Shown: piece by piece, positions 17,070 to 25,811 of the stretch
How positions within the stretch are numbered: position 1 is the first letter of the stretch
How the letters are laid out: every line of letters begins with the position of its first letter
NCBI RefSeq assembly: GCF_900142995.1
Contig: NZ_FRCR01000001.1
Span: 1 to 64,000, forward strand
Length of the DNA: 64,000 nt
Reading direction: 5' to 3'
From: Caldanaerovirga acetigignens
GTDB taxonomy: Bacteria > Bacillota > Thermosediminibacteria > Thermosediminibacterales > Thermosediminibacteraceae
Notes under the pieces: generated by a model
What the model was told of the DNA's origin: nothing
The model's database searches: none
Seen by the model: the letters and a program-made list of their open reading frames with translations, nothing else
Translations under genes and position numbers: made by a program

Positions 17070-18128
17070 TTGGAAAAGGTTCTTATGAAAGGTAATGAAG
17101 CTCTGGCTGAAGCGGCCATTAGGGCGGGATGCAAGTGCTTTTTCGGATATCCCATAACGCCCCAGAGCGAACTTCCTGCGTACCTCGCAAGGGAAATGCC
17201 GAAAAGGGGCGGGGTTTTTCTGCAAGCCGAAAGCGAAGTGGCGGCCATAAACATGGTGTACGGAGCCGCGGGAGCGGGGGTTAGAGTCATGACATCTTCC
17301 TCCAGCCCCGGCATAAGCCTCAAGCAGGAGGGAATATCGTATCTTTGCGGCGCCGAGCTGCCATGCGTGATAGTGAATATCATGAGGGGAGGGCCGGGCC
17401 TCGGCGACATTCAGCCCGCTCAGTCGGATTATTTCCAGGCAACCCGCGGCGGAGGCCACGGTGATTACAGGACGATAGTCCTTGCACCTTCATCCGTGCA
17501 GGAATTGGTGGATCTGGTGTACGATGCCTTTGACCTGGCGGATATGTATAGAAACCCGGTACTCATCCTCGGCGATGGAATCTTAGGACAGATGATGGAG
17601 CCGGTGGTGTTTAAAGAAAGACCTGCAAGGCAGCTTCCGCCGAAGGATTGGGCCACCACAGGCAAGATGGGAAGGCAAAAGGCCAACGTTATAAATTCCC
17701 TTTACCTCGACCCCGTAAAGCTCGAAGAGCACAACTTAAAGCTTTTTAAAAAATACCAGGAAATTGAAGCAAAAGAAGCAAGATACGAAATATTAAACGG
17801 CGATGACGCCGAGTACTTCGTGGTAGCTTACGGTATCTGCGCCCGAATAGCCCATGCTGCTGTGGAAATGGCTCGGGAAGAAGGCATAAAAGTGGGGCTT
17901 ATAAGGCCCATAACGCTGTGGCCGTATCCCAAAAAGGCCTTCGAAGAAGTTTTACCAAAAGCCAAAGCATTCCTGACTGTGGAACTGTCTTTGGGGCAGA
18001 TGGTGGAAGATGTGAAACTCTCGGTAGAAGGGCGCGCTCCGGTGTACTTTTACGGAAGAACGGGTGGTATGGTGCCGACTGCCGAAGAGATATTTGAAGA
18101 AATAAAGAAAATGAGGGGGCTTTCCTGA
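17070..18128 (+). CDS. 2-oxoacid:ferredoxin oxidoreductase, alpha subunit
   Basis: A 352-residue alpha subunit with the family N-terminus [14 protein letters not shown] and the GYPITPQSE motif that shapes the TPP and substrate pocket. The middle includes [16 protein letters not shown]. The TTG start lies two bases after the delta stop, with GGGGGAAAG as its ribosome site. The family includes 2-oxoglutarate and 2-oxoisovalerate enzymes, which are hard to separate by eye. Operon context with leucine dehydrogenase, ptb and buk argues for branched-chain 2-oxo acids (VOR type). Confidence 0.92.
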   Translation: MEKVLMKGNEALAEAAIRAGCKCFFGYPITPQSELPAYLAREMPKRGGVFLQAESEVAAINMVYGAAGAGVRVMTSSSSPGISLKQEGISYLCGAELPCVIVNIMRGGPGLGDIQPAQSDYFQATRGGGHGDYRTIVLAPSSVQELVDLVYDAFDLADMYRNPVLILGDGILGQMMEPVVFKERPARQLPPKDWATTGKMGRQKANVINSLYLDPVKLEEHNLKLFKKYQEIEAKEARYEILNGDDAEYFVVAYGICARIAHAAVEMAREEGIKVGLIRPITLWPYPKKAFEEVLPKAKAFLTVELSLGQMVEDVKLSVEGRAPVYFYGRTGGMVPTAEEIFEEIKKMRGLS

Positions 18129-18871
18129 TGAAAGTGGTTTTTGAAAGGCCGAAATCCTTACAGCCGGTAAAAACCCATTATTGTCCCGGATGCGGTCACG
18201 GTGTTATACACCGGCTGGTGGCTGAGGTAATGGATGAACTTGGCATCCAGGACAAAACCATAGGCGTCGCTCCCGTAGGGTGTGCCGTTTTGGCTTATAA
18301 CTACTTTGATTGCGATATGCAGCAGGCGGCTCACGGTAGGGCGCCGGCCGTAGCTACAGGAATTAAAAGGGCCCTACCCGACCGGGTGGTGTTTACCTAT
18401 CAGGGCGATGGGGACCTTGCAGCCATCGGAACCGCGGAAATCGTCCACGCAGCCGCAAGGGGCGAGAATATAACAGTTATATTCGTAAACAATGCCATAT
18501 ACGGAATGACCGGCGGGCAAATGGCGCCCACCACGCTGGTGGGGCAGAAAACCGAAACCAGCCCTTACGGGCGAGATCCGCAAATGGCAGGATACCCGAT
18601 TAGGGTGTGCGAAATGCTGGCGACCCTGGAGGGGCCTTCGTTTTTGGCCAGGGCCGAGCTCACGGATGTCAAGAATATAAATAAGGCGAAAAGCTATATA
18701 AAAAAGGCCTTCGAAATGCAGCTTTCAGGAAAAGGATTTTCTTTAGTGGAAATTTTATCCCCCTGCCCGACCAACTGGGGAATGAAGCCCAAAGATGCGG
18801 TGGATTGTATAAAGCACGAAATGGTAAAGGTATTTCCGCCGGGCGTTTTTAAAGAGCCGAAGGAGGGATAG
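18128..18871 (+). CDS. 2-oxoacid:ferredoxin oxidoreductase, beta (TPP-binding) subunit
   Basis: A 247-residue TPP-binding subunit. CPGCGHG (residues about 19-25) supplies Fe-S ligands in related enzymes, and GDGD followed by [13 protein letters not shown] is the thiamine diphosphate and Mg2+ motif. The ATG overlaps the alpha-subunit stop (TGATG), so the subunits are translationally coupled. The thiamine pyrophosphokinase gene upstream of the regulator could supply its cofactor. Confidence 0.94.
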   Translation: MKVVFERPKSLQPVKTHYCPGCGHGVIHRLVAEVMDELGIQDKTIGVAPVGCAVLAYNYFDCDMQQAAHGRAPAVATGIKRALPDRVVFTYQGDGDLAAIGTAEIVHAAARGENITVIFVNNAIYGMTGGQMAPTTLVGQKTETSPYGRDPQMAGYPIRVCEMLATLEGPSFLARAELTDVKNINKAKSYIKKAFEMQLSGKGFSLVEILSPCPTNWGMKPKDAVDCIKHEMVKVFPPGVFKEPKEG

Positions 18872-18875
18872 AAAA

Positions 18876-19415
18876 ATGAAGATGGAAATCATTATGGCAG
18901 GTTTCGGCGGCCAGGGGATAATGTTGATGGGCGAGATTTTGGCCCACAGCGCGATGCTGGAGGGGCGAGAAGTTTCCTGGATTCCTTCGTACGGTCCGGA
19001 GATGAGGGGCGGAACGGCAAACTGCATGGTGGTGATTTCGGACAAAAGGATTCCGTCGCCAATCATATCTTCGCCCGATGTGCTTGTGGCGATGAACAAG
19101 CCCTCCATGGAAAAATTCACACCGATGGTGAAATCGGGGGGCATAGTGATTTTAAATAAAGCCTTAATCGACGAAAGGCCCGCAAGGGACGATATAAAGG
19201 TGATTAAAGTCGATGCTACCGGCATAGCCGATGAGCTTGGAAACATGAGAGTCGCCAACATGGTGGCCTTGGGGGTTCTCATCGGCGAAACGGGAATAGT
19301 AAAACCGGAAACCGTGATAAAGTCCATAGACTATTTCCTCCCCGCCCACCGGAAACACATGATGGAGATAAACGAGAAGGCCCTGAAAAGGGGAATCGCG
19401 GAAGTACAAAAGTAA
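18876..19415 (+). CDS. 2-oxoacid:ferredoxin oxidoreductase, gamma subunit
   Basis: A 179-residue gamma subunit with the GFGGQGIMLMGEILA nucleotide-like loop at the N-terminus and SYGPEMRGGTANC near residue 45, the hallmark of this family. It completes the delta-alpha-beta-gamma enzyme. The start ATG follows AAGGAGGG with 8-base spacing, and the gene is followed by a strong terminator that closes the sigma-54 operon. Confidence 0.94.
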   Translation: MKMEIIMAGFGGQGIMLMGEILAHSAMLEGREVSWIPSYGPEMRGGTANCMVVISDKRIPSPIISSPDVLVAMNKPSMEKFTPMVKSGGIVILNKALIDERPARDDIKVIKVDATGIADELGNMRVANMVALGVLIGETGIVKPETVIKSIDYFLPAHRKHMMEINEKALKRGIAEVQK

Positions 19416-19441
19416 TATGCAAATGATTAAATGTTTTGATG

Positions 19442-19482
19442 CCCGGTAATACCCCGGTACCCCCGTATTACCGGGTGTTTTT
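19442..19482 (+). terminator. Terminator of the branched-chain catabolic operon
   Basis: Perfect 11-bp arms (19442-19452, 19465-19475) around a C-rich loop, then GTGTTTTTAT. Confidence 0.88.
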
Positions 19483-19584
19483 ATATCCAGATTATTTTAA
19501 ATATTTACAGCAATAGCATGAGAGGGTGTTTTATTTTTAAAGAATACGTGTTAAAATAACAAAGTGGTATGAAATCCACCGGGG

Positions 19585-20243
19585 GTGAGGGGGTTGGAGT
19601 CAAAAGAATTGCTCGAAAATTGCCGGATTTGCCCGAGACGGTGCGGTGTCAACCGGTTAAAAGGTGAGAAGGGGTTTTGCGGTGCTCTTGATAAAATAGT
19701 GGTGGCAAAAGCCTTTGCCCACCGCTGGGAAGAACCGTGTATAAGCGGCCATAAAGGTTCGGGGACTGTGTTTTTTTCAGGTTGCAACTTGAAGTGCGTC
19801 TTTTGCCAGAATTACAGGATAAGTCAGGAATGGTTCGGCAAGGCTGTCGAGGAGAAGGACCTGACTATTTCAGGTGCGCCACAAAGGCTATATTGGAGAT
19901 GTACCGCCAGGTAGGTGAGCCTGTTTTTGATGAAAAGGGCATGATAAAAAAGGGACTGATTATAAGGCACCTGGTATTGCCCGGATTAAAGGAAGATTCT
20001 AAAAAAGTCCTCGGTTTTATAAAATCTAATTTGCCTTCCGGCGTATACGTAAGCCTCATGGGCCAGTACATGCCGTGTTTCAGGACCGGTGAATTTCCTG
20101 AAATAAATCGCCCGCTGCCTAAGGAGGAATACGAAGAGGTAATAGAATATTTTTTTGAATTGGGGCTTGAAAATGGATTTGCTCAAGAGGAGGGAGCCGA
20201 TTCCCCAAGTTACGTGCCGGATTTCGATTTAGAAGGAGTATAA
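19585..20243 (+). pseudogene. Broken radical-SAM gene (COG1313, PflX-like)
   Basis: Two overlapping frames together resemble one radical-SAM activase-like protein. The first (19585-19914) has the N-terminal CRICPRRCGVNR segment and the radical-SAM motif CNLKCVFC, then ends in an out-of-frame tail. The second frame resumes near 19862 with PDYFRCATKAILEMYRQVG and carries the normal C-terminal part to 20243. The family is about 300 residues; about 110-120 central residues between the SAM motif and the PDYF segment are missing at the junction near 19860. FRCATK in place of the usual FEVATK can be explained by two small compensating indels. I infer a decayed, non-functional gene; an assembly error is the alternative. 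Confidence 0.8.
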
Positions 20244-20271
20244 TTTCTGTTTAAAAATGGGAGGGATTATT

Positions 20272-21387
20272 GTGAAAGACCCTAGGCTTGAGAAACTGGC
20301 CAAAATCCTTATTCACTATTCGGTGGAGCTGAAGGAAGGTGAAAAGATACTGATCGAAGGGGGGCCTGGAGAAGCGCCGCTTATAAAGGAACTGGTGCGG
20401 GAAGCTTACAAAACTGGGGCAAAGCCCTTCGTTTCCCTGGGAATGCAGGATATTCAACGGGAGATAATGATGAACTTAAACGAGGAAATTGCAAGCATGA
20501 TGGCCCGCTACGATGCGGAGAGGATGAAGGACATGGATGCCTATATAGGAATCCGAGGCGGGGATAATGCGGCTGAACTTTCCGATGTGCCAGAGGAAAA
20601 GAAAGCGATTTTCATGCAGTTTTACACTAAACCCGTTCATGCCGAAATAAGAGTTTCCCATACCAAGTGGTGTGTTTTAAGATATCCGAATGCATCTATG
20701 GCACAGCTTGCTGACACCAGCACGGAGGCCTTCGAAGATTTTTACTTCAGAGTTTGCTGTCTTGATTACCAAAAGATGTCCAAGGCCATGGACCCTTTGG
20801 TGGACCTCATGAACAAGACTAAAAAGGTAAGGATAACAGGCCCCGGCACCGAATTAGAATTTTCCATAGAAGGCATCAACGCGGTAAAGTGCGACGGCAA
20901 AAAAAATATTCCCGACGGCGAAATTTACACGGCACCTGTCAGAAATTCGGTTAACGGCTACATAACATATAATACGCCGGCACTCTACCAGGGATATACC
21001 TTCGAAAATATAAGGTTTGAGTTCAAGGACGGCAAAATAGTTAAGGCCACCGCCAATGATACAGAAAGGCTCAACAAAATTTTGGACACCGATGAAGGTG
21101 CGAGGTACATCGGCGAGTTTGCCATCGGGGTCAACCCCTACATATTAAAACCCATGAAGGATACGCTTTTCGATGAGAAAATATCGGGAAGTATACACCT
21201 CACTCCCGGAAAGGCTTACAAGGAGTGCGACAACGGCAACGACTCGGCCATTCACTGGGACCTGGTGTACATCCAGAGGCCCGAGTACGGCGGCGGAGAG
21301 ATATGGTTTGACGATGTGCTGGTAAGAAAGGATGGCCGCTTTGTACCGGAAGAGTTACAAGGCCTTAATCCGGAAAACCTTGCCTAA
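20272..21387 (+). CDS. Aminopeptidase, M29 (thermophilic aminopeptidase) family
   Basis: A 371-residue metallo-aminopeptidase of family M29. It begins with RLEKLAKILIHYSVELKEGEK. Its C-terminal region has the family HLTPGKAY and NDSAIHWDLV sequences, in which His, Asp and Glu residues coordinate two metal ions. It releases N-terminal residues from peptides in the cytoplasm. GTG 20272 is preferred over the in-frame ATG 20257 because GGGAGG lies between the two. It could feed leucine, isoleucine and valine to the fermentation operon just upstream; that link is only contextual. Its stop overlaps the stop of the convergent DUF3006 gene by a few bases. Confidence 0.9.
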   Translation: MKDPRLEKLAKILIHYSVELKEGEKILIEGGPGEAPLIKELVREAYKTGAKPFVSLGMQDIQREIMMNLNEEIASMMARYDAERMKDMDAYIGIRGGDNAAELSDVPEEKKAIFMQFYTKPVHAEIRVSHTKWCVLRYPNASMAQLADTSTEAFEDFYFRVCCLDYQKMSKAMDPLVDLMNKTKKVRITGPGTELEFSIEGINAVKCDGKKNIPDGEIYTAPVRNSVNGYITYNTPALYQGYTFENIRFEFKDGKIVKATANDTERLNKILDTDEGARYIGEFAIGVNPYILKPMKDTLFDEKISGSIHLTPGKAYKECDNGNDSAIHWDLVYIQRPEYGGGEIWFDDVLVRKDGRFVPEELQGLNPENLA

Positions 21388-21599
21388 TCTTCGAAAAGCC
21401 TTTCGGCTAGTTTTCGGATTTTTTCCTTACGCTGTCTTGTTAAAGGTTCATCTATAGATAGATCATCTAGATCTATTACATCGCCTTCCCGAGCGTTTTC
21501 GGGAAGGAATCGTTTTTTTATATTCATCGTCATTCCATCAAAAGTTTCGATAACCGCAAAGTCCCCTTCGAACCGGTCAAGTATGCCTTTTTTCGGCAT
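21384..21599 (-). CDS. DUF3006 small protein
   Basis: A 71-residue protein with the DUF3006 pattern: an N-terminal ILDRFEGDFAVIE beta segment, a central basic KKRFLPENAREGDVIDL turn and a charged C-terminal helix. The fold is a small beta barrel, and its function is unknown. The start ATG follows GGGGAGG on the minus strand. In many Firmicutes such genes lie next to a secreted ComEC-like metallo-hydrolase, as here, so a joint role is plausible but untested. Confidence 0.85.
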   Translation of the reverse strand: MPKKGILDRFEGDFAVIETFDGMTMNIKKRFLPENAREGDVIDLDDLSIDEPLTRQRKEKIRKLAERLFED

Positions 21600-21704
21600 T
21601 ATTTATCCTCCCCTTACTTTTGCCTCTAATTGCAATATTATTTCCACTTTAAGAATTCTTCTTTCGATAAACAGTTAATTACGTCAGTTATTGCCATGTA
21701 TAGC

Positions 21705-22586
21705 CTATTTTATGGTGATAACCTTTAAACTCGTTCCGTTGCTTTCCATTACAATATGTCCGTTTTCGGCAGTCGAGTAAATTTTAATTCCATGTTCTTT
21801 TAGTTTTTGTAGTGTTTCTCTGTGGGGGTGGCCGTAATCGTTATTTTTTCCGTAACTTATTACAGCGAACTTAGGAGACACCGCCTTTAAGAATTCTACG
21901 GATGTGCTTGAACTGCTGCCGTGGTGTCCTACTTTTAGGACGTCTGCCTTTAGGTCGTAGCCTGCTTTCAGCATTTCTTCCTCAGAGAGCTTTTCGGCAT
22001 CACCGGTTAAAAGGAAGGAAATATTTTTATAAGTTATTTTAAGCACCGCACTGTAGTTGTTCAAATCATCGTAGCGGGTGCTGTTGGGAGCGAGTACTTT
22101 AATGTCGACATCTTCTTCTAATGGTATGTTCGTTCCGCCTTTTAACGGGGTTATCTTAAGTTTCTTTTGGGATACTGCATTTAGAAAATTTTCGAAAGAC
22201 CTGGTGGTGGTTGTGACCCTTGGCATGTAGACCTTTCCTATATCGAAAACGCGTATCACTTCGTCCATGGAACCTATATGGTCTTCATGAGGATGGGTGA
22301 CGACGACGGCATCTATTTTCTTTATACCTTCATTTTTTATGTATTCGATTATCGTTTTCGAATCGTCGTTGTTTCCGGCATCTACCAACATGGTGCTGCC
22401 GCCGGGAAGGATGATAAATATGCTATCTGCCTGGCCCACGTCCAAAAAGCAAACCTTGAGTGTTCCGGGAAAGACATCTTTGTTTTCCTGTTCGAGATTA
22501 ACCTCCGCCGAGCAACCAGCAATAAGTATAGCAGTGATTATTATGAGCAAAAGATATAAAATGGAAGCGATTTTGTTTTTTTTCAT
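21705..22586 (-). CDS. ComEC/Rec2-like metallo-beta-lactamase-fold lipoprotein
   Basis: A 293-residue protein with a lipoprotein signal peptide (KKNK, hydrophobic segment, lipobox LIAGC with Cys near residue 25). The mature part is a metallo-beta-lactamase-fold hydrolase: THPHEDHIG gives the HxHxDH metal motif, LLTGDAE a metal Asp, and KVGHHGS the late His. This resembles the C-terminal domain of ComEC, which is linked to nuclease activity on incoming DNA, but it lacks the membrane channel. It is probably anchored outside the cell membrane. The DUF3006 gene follows on the same strand after about 105 bp. Confidence 0.88.
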   Translation of the reverse strand: MKKNKIASILYLLLIIITAILIAGCSAEVNLEQENKDVFPGTLKVCFLDVGQADSIFIILPGGSTMLVDAGNNDDSKTIIEYIKNEGIKKIDAVVVTHPHEDHIGSMDEVIRVFDIGKVYMPRVTTTTRSFENFLNAVSQKKLKITPLKGGTNIPLEEDVDIKVLAPNSTRYDDLNNYSAVLKITYKNISFLLTGDAEKLSEEEMLKAGYDLKADVLKVGHHGSSSSTSVEFLKAVSPKFAVISYGKNNDYGHPHRETLQKLKEHGIKIYSTAENGHIVMESNGTSLKVITIK

Positions 22587-22685
22587 TGCTATCTTTTCCT
22601 TTCGCTTTGTAGTAGAATTTTTTATAGTAGAATATGTCGGGTGATGTTATTTTAACAAATTATAGCGGTTCATAGCAAGGACCAA

Positions 22686-22714
22686 AAAAGCCAGGGGATG
22701 ATGATCCCCTAGCT
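22686..22714 (-). terminator. Terminator after the DUF1540 gene
   Basis: On the minus strand, arms around AGGGGAT/ATCCCCT (22689-22699, 22704-22714) are followed by TTTTTTGG. Confidence 0.75.
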
Positions 22715-22722
22715 TCAACCGG

Positions 22723-22920
22723 TTAATCCCAGCAAAATCTGCTATTGTTGTTAACGCAGCTTCCGCTTTCAGCGGAGTCTTTTCTGGCATAAGCATCGCA
22801 ATAGGTACCTTCTTTAGAAGTACAGTTAGGCCTTATGGCATTGACCATAACGTTTTCTGCGCAGCACTCTAAGTTTCTGTTGTATTTGCAACTGGTGACG
22901 TTACACTTTAGATTTGGCAT
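22723..22920 (-). CDS. DUF1540 Cys-rich small protein
   Basis: A 65-residue protein with a DUF1540-like Cys pattern: LKCNVTSCKYN, then CCAEN, a Cys in the middle and a C-terminal CDAYA. Further Cys residues occur in the tail. The family is found in spore-forming Firmicutes and is thought to bind a metal, but its role is unknown. ATG 22920 is chosen since GGAGGT lies 6 bases upstream; GTG 22926 would sit too close. It is followed by a terminator. Confidence 0.88.
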   Translation of the reverse strand: MPNLKCNVTSCKYNRNLECCAENVMVNAIRPNCTSKEGTYCDAYARKDSAESGSCVNNNSRFCWD

Positions 22921-23017
22921 GGTCACACCTCCGCGGTAAAAGTTTTCTACTAACTAGTATTTCCATAAGGGAGGAATTAACTCTTTTTTGTAGAATTAAT
23001 TTTACGGGGTGTAAATT

Positions 23018-23962
23018 TTGAAGGGGTTAAATTTAAAGCAGGTCATAGCGAAATTTAACCTAGAGGTGCTGGTAAAATCAAAAAGTCTGCCGGAAATTTC
23101 CGTCAGCGACCTTAACCGGCCAGGCCTTGAGCTCGCTGGGTTTTTTGATTATTTTGCCTATGAAAGGGTCCAGATACTCGGAATGTCTGAAATAACTTTT
23201 TTGAAAAGCTTGCAACCTGAAGTGAGAGTAGAGCGCCTGGAAAAACTTTTCTCATACCCAATTCCGTGCGTTATAATTACGAGGAATCTTGAGCCTTCCA
23301 AGGAATTCTTGAAGTTCGCGAAAAAGTACGGCAGGTGGGTGCTGAGGACCCCGGAAGCCACTACCAGGTTTATAAGCCGATTAACTGACTTCCTTGAGAG
23401 CGAATTGGCTCCAAGAACCACTGTTCATGGGGTTTTAATGGACGTTTACGGTGTAGGGGTTCTGTTAGTCGGCGAAAGCGGGATAGGAAAGAGCGAGACT
23501 GCGGTAGAACTCATAAAAAGAGGTCACCGTTTAGTGGCCGACGATGTAGTTGAAATAAAGCAGGTAGCCAAAAATGTGTTGATAGGTTCGGCTCCCGAAG
23601 TGGTTCGCCATTACCTTGAAGTGAGGGGACTTGGCATCATAGATGTGAAGACAATATTCGGTGCAGGGGCTGTGAGAAATGACATGAGAATAGATATGGT
23701 AATTGAAATGGTCGAGTGGGAAAAATATAAAGAAAAAGACCGGCTTGGCCTTGAAGAAGAAATGATAACAATCTTGGAATCTTTTATTCCGAAAAAGACT
23801 ATTCCGATAAGACCTGGAAGAAATCTTGCCGCTATTATAGAAGTTGCGGCGATGGACCGTAGATTAAAAGCTATGGGCTATAATGCGGCGCTGATTTTTG
23901 CCCAAAAAATAATGGACAAGATCCAGGAGGAAGAGGAAAATAACAATACGAAGGAGGTATAG
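23018..23962 (+). CDS. hprK: HPr kinase/phosphorylase
   Basis: A 314-residue HprK of normal length. The Walker A loop is GESGIGKS (152-159), preceded by the catalytic His region TVHGVLMDVYG (His137) and followed by LVADDVVEI. The HprK signature EVRGLGIIDV is near residue 206. It phosphorylates and dephosphorylates Ser46 of HPr in response to glycolytic intermediates. An HPr with both His15 and Ser46 is encoded at 41.1 kb. The start is TTG with GGGGTG upstream. It leads a cluster with PGI/PMI, a PHP protein and an aminotransferase. Confidence 0.96.
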   Translation: MKGLNLKQVIAKFNLEVLVKSKSLPEISVSDLNRPGLELAGFFDYFAYERVQILGMSEITFLKSLQPEVRVERLEKLFSYPIPCVIITRNLEPSKEFLKFAKKYGRWVLRTPEATTRFISRLTDFLESELAPRTTVHGVLMDVYGVGVLLVGESGIGKSETAVELIKRGHRLVADDVVEIKQVAKNVLIGSAPEVVRHYLEVRGLGIIDVKTIFGAGAVRNDMRIDMVIEMVEWEKYKEKDRLGLEEEMITILESFIPKKTIPIRPGRNLAAIIEVAAMDRRLKAMGYNAALIFAQKIMDKIQEEEENNNTKEV

Positions 23963-23965
23963 TAA

Positions 23966-25021
23966 ATGTTGGATGAACGAGAAAGATTAAAGCAGCTTGA
24001 CAAAATAGGGATGTTCGACCTCATTTACAAGCTTGCGGAACAATGCGAAGAGGCTGTAGATATTGCAGAAAGTGCAGTAAAGGGCTTGAAGTTTCACAAT
24101 ATCGTAAATGTGGTCATAAGCGGTATGGGAGGCTCGGCTATAGGCGGAGACCTCACCCGGATGATGGCCCAAGATTCATGCTATATTCCCATCGTAGTGA
24201 ACAGAGACTATCACTTGCCTTCTTATGTGGATGAGAGGACATTAGTAATAGCATCCAGTTATTCAGGGAATACTGAGGAAACCCTTGCGGCCTACAATGA
24301 AGCAAAGGAGAAAAAAGCCAAGATTGTGGCCATAACAACGGGAGGAGAGCTAAAAAATAAGGCAATGGCCGATGAAGTGCCGGTGATTACTATACCAGCC
24401 GGGATGCCTCCGCGAGCTGCAATAGGATATTCTTTCATGCCGCTTTTGGTGCTTTTGGAAGAAGCGGGAATCATACGTAATTGTACAAAACAGATTCCGG
24501 GTGCAATCGAACTTATGAAGAAAGTTAGACAGGATTTGGAGCCCCAAATTCCTGAAGATAAAAACCCGGCTAAGGCCCTTGCGAGAAGGCTATACGGAAA
24601 AATTCCGGTAATATACGGCTCCCAAGGATTAACAGACGCCTTGGCGGTGCGCTGGAAGGGGCAGATGAATGAAAACGGCAAGCATCCTGCATTCTTCAAT
24701 TTTTTCCCCGAGCTCAATCACAACGAGATAATGGGCTTCGAAGGAGAGCCTAGACTCCTTAAAATGATGGAAGTTGTTATTTTGAGGTCGCCCGAGGAAA
24801 ACGAACGCGTCAAAAAGAGGATTGAAATTACCTCGGCTCTTATAAGAGAAATGGTCTCGGGCATAAGTGAAGTATGGCCGCTTGGTGAAACCAGATTGGA
24901 GAGAATTATGTACCACGTTATATTCGGTGACTATGTGAGCGCCTATCTTGCTGTGTTAAATGAAAAAGACCCGACTGAAATTGATTTTATAAACACCCTG
25001 AAAAGCCGCATGAAAGACTAG
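23966..25021 (+). CDS. Bifunctional phosphoglucose/phosphomannose isomerase
   Basis: A 351-residue SIS-domain isomerase of the PGI/PMI family. GMGGSAIGGDL (near residue 51) and SYSGNTEET (near residue 92) are the sugar-phosphate-binding loops. The catalytic Glu and His are in the C-terminal half, near FFPELNHNEIMGFEG. It interconverts glucose 6-phosphate, mannose 6-phosphate and fructose 6-phosphate. It starts 3 bp after hprK with AAGGAGGT, so the two are co-expressed. The PfkA that uses its product is encoded at 46.4 kb. Confidence 0.93.
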   Translation: MLDERERLKQLDKIGMFDLIYKLAEQCEEAVDIAESAVKGLKFHNIVNVVISGMGGSAIGGDLTRMMAQDSCYIPIVVNRDYHLPSYVDERTLVIASSYSGNTEETLAAYNEAKEKKAKIVAITTGGELKNKAMADEVPVITIPAGMPPRAAIGYSFMPLLVLLEEAGIIRNCTKQIPGAIELMKKVRQDLEPQIPEDKNPAKALARRLYGKIPVIYGSQGLTDALAVRWKGQMNENGKHPAFFNFFPELNHNEIMGFEGEPRLLKMMEVVILRSPEENERVKKRIEITSALIREMVSGISEVWPLGETRLERIMYHVIFGDYVSAYLAVLNEKDPTEIDFINTLKSRMKD

Positions 25022-25041
25022 TAGGAAGGCGAGTGATTTTG

Positions 25042-25794
25042 TTGAAACTGGAAGTAGATACTCACTGTCATACGGTGGCAAGCGGCCATGCTTATAGTAC
25101 AGTCCTCGAAAATGCTAAAGCGGCTGCGGCTAAGGGTCTCAAAATGATAGCCATAACGGATCACGGGCCTTCAATGCCAGGAGGCCCACATCCTTATCAT
25201 TTCGGCAACCTGAAAGTATTGCCCAGACAAATTGAGGGGGTCCTCATCCTTCGCGGAGTAGAGGCCAATATTTTAGATTACGACGGGACATTAGACCTGC
25301 AGGAAAATTATTTGAGGAATCTGGACATAGTGCTTGCCGGCTTTCACACTTATTGTTACCCCGGTGGTACAGTTGAAGAAAACACCCGGGCGGCCATAAA
25401 TGCCATGAAGAATCCTTATGTAGATGTGCTTGTGCATCCAGGGAATCCCGAATTCCCAATTGATATAGATAAAGTTATTGAAGCTGCTATAGAATACGGC
25501 GTGCACATTGAAATCAACAATAGTTCTTTTACAGTAAGTAGACGCGGCAGCGAGGAAAACTGCCTGCTGATAGCAAAAAAGGCGGCAAAACTCGGAGCGA
25601 AGATTGTGGTGGGAAGCGATGCTCATATATGTTTTGACGTGGGCAATTTTGAAAAGGCCCTGAAGGTAATAGAGGAAGCCGGCCTTCCTGAAGAAAACAT
25701 ACTCAATACATCGGTAGAAAAGGTAATATCCTATTTAAAGTCGAAGGGAAGGGAAATGCCGGCGGTAAGGCGGGAGCCCGGAGCAAAAATTTAA
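25042..25794 (+). CDS. PHP-domain phosphoesterase (YcdX-like)
   Basis: A PHP-family protein of about 250 residues with metal-binding motifs DTHCHT, ITDHGP, an LVHPGNP segment and GSDAHICFD near the C-terminus. The nine-histidine/aspartate pattern of YcdX-type phosphatases is present. The substrate is unknown. The start is uncertain: GTG 25033, TTG 25039 and TTG 25042 are possible. I chose 25042 because homologous proteins begin close to the KLEVDTH sequence; AGGAAGG lies upstream. It lies 20 bp after the isomerase gene. A paralogue is encoded at 37.6 kb. Confidence 0.88.
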   Translation: MKLEVDTHCHTVASGHAYSTVLENAKAAAAKGLKMIAITDHGPSMPGGPHPYHFGNLKVLPRQIEGVLILRGVEANILDYDGTLDLQENYLRNLDIVLAGFHTYCYPGGTVEENTRAAINAMKNPYVDVLVHPGNPEFPIDIDKVIEAAIEYGVHIEINNSSFTVSRRGSEENCLLIAKKAAKLGAKIVVGSDAHICFDVGNFEKALKVIEEAGLPEENILNTSVEKVISYLKSKGREMPAVRREPGAKI

Positions 25795-25811
25795 TTTGGG
25801 GGGTTTTTGTG

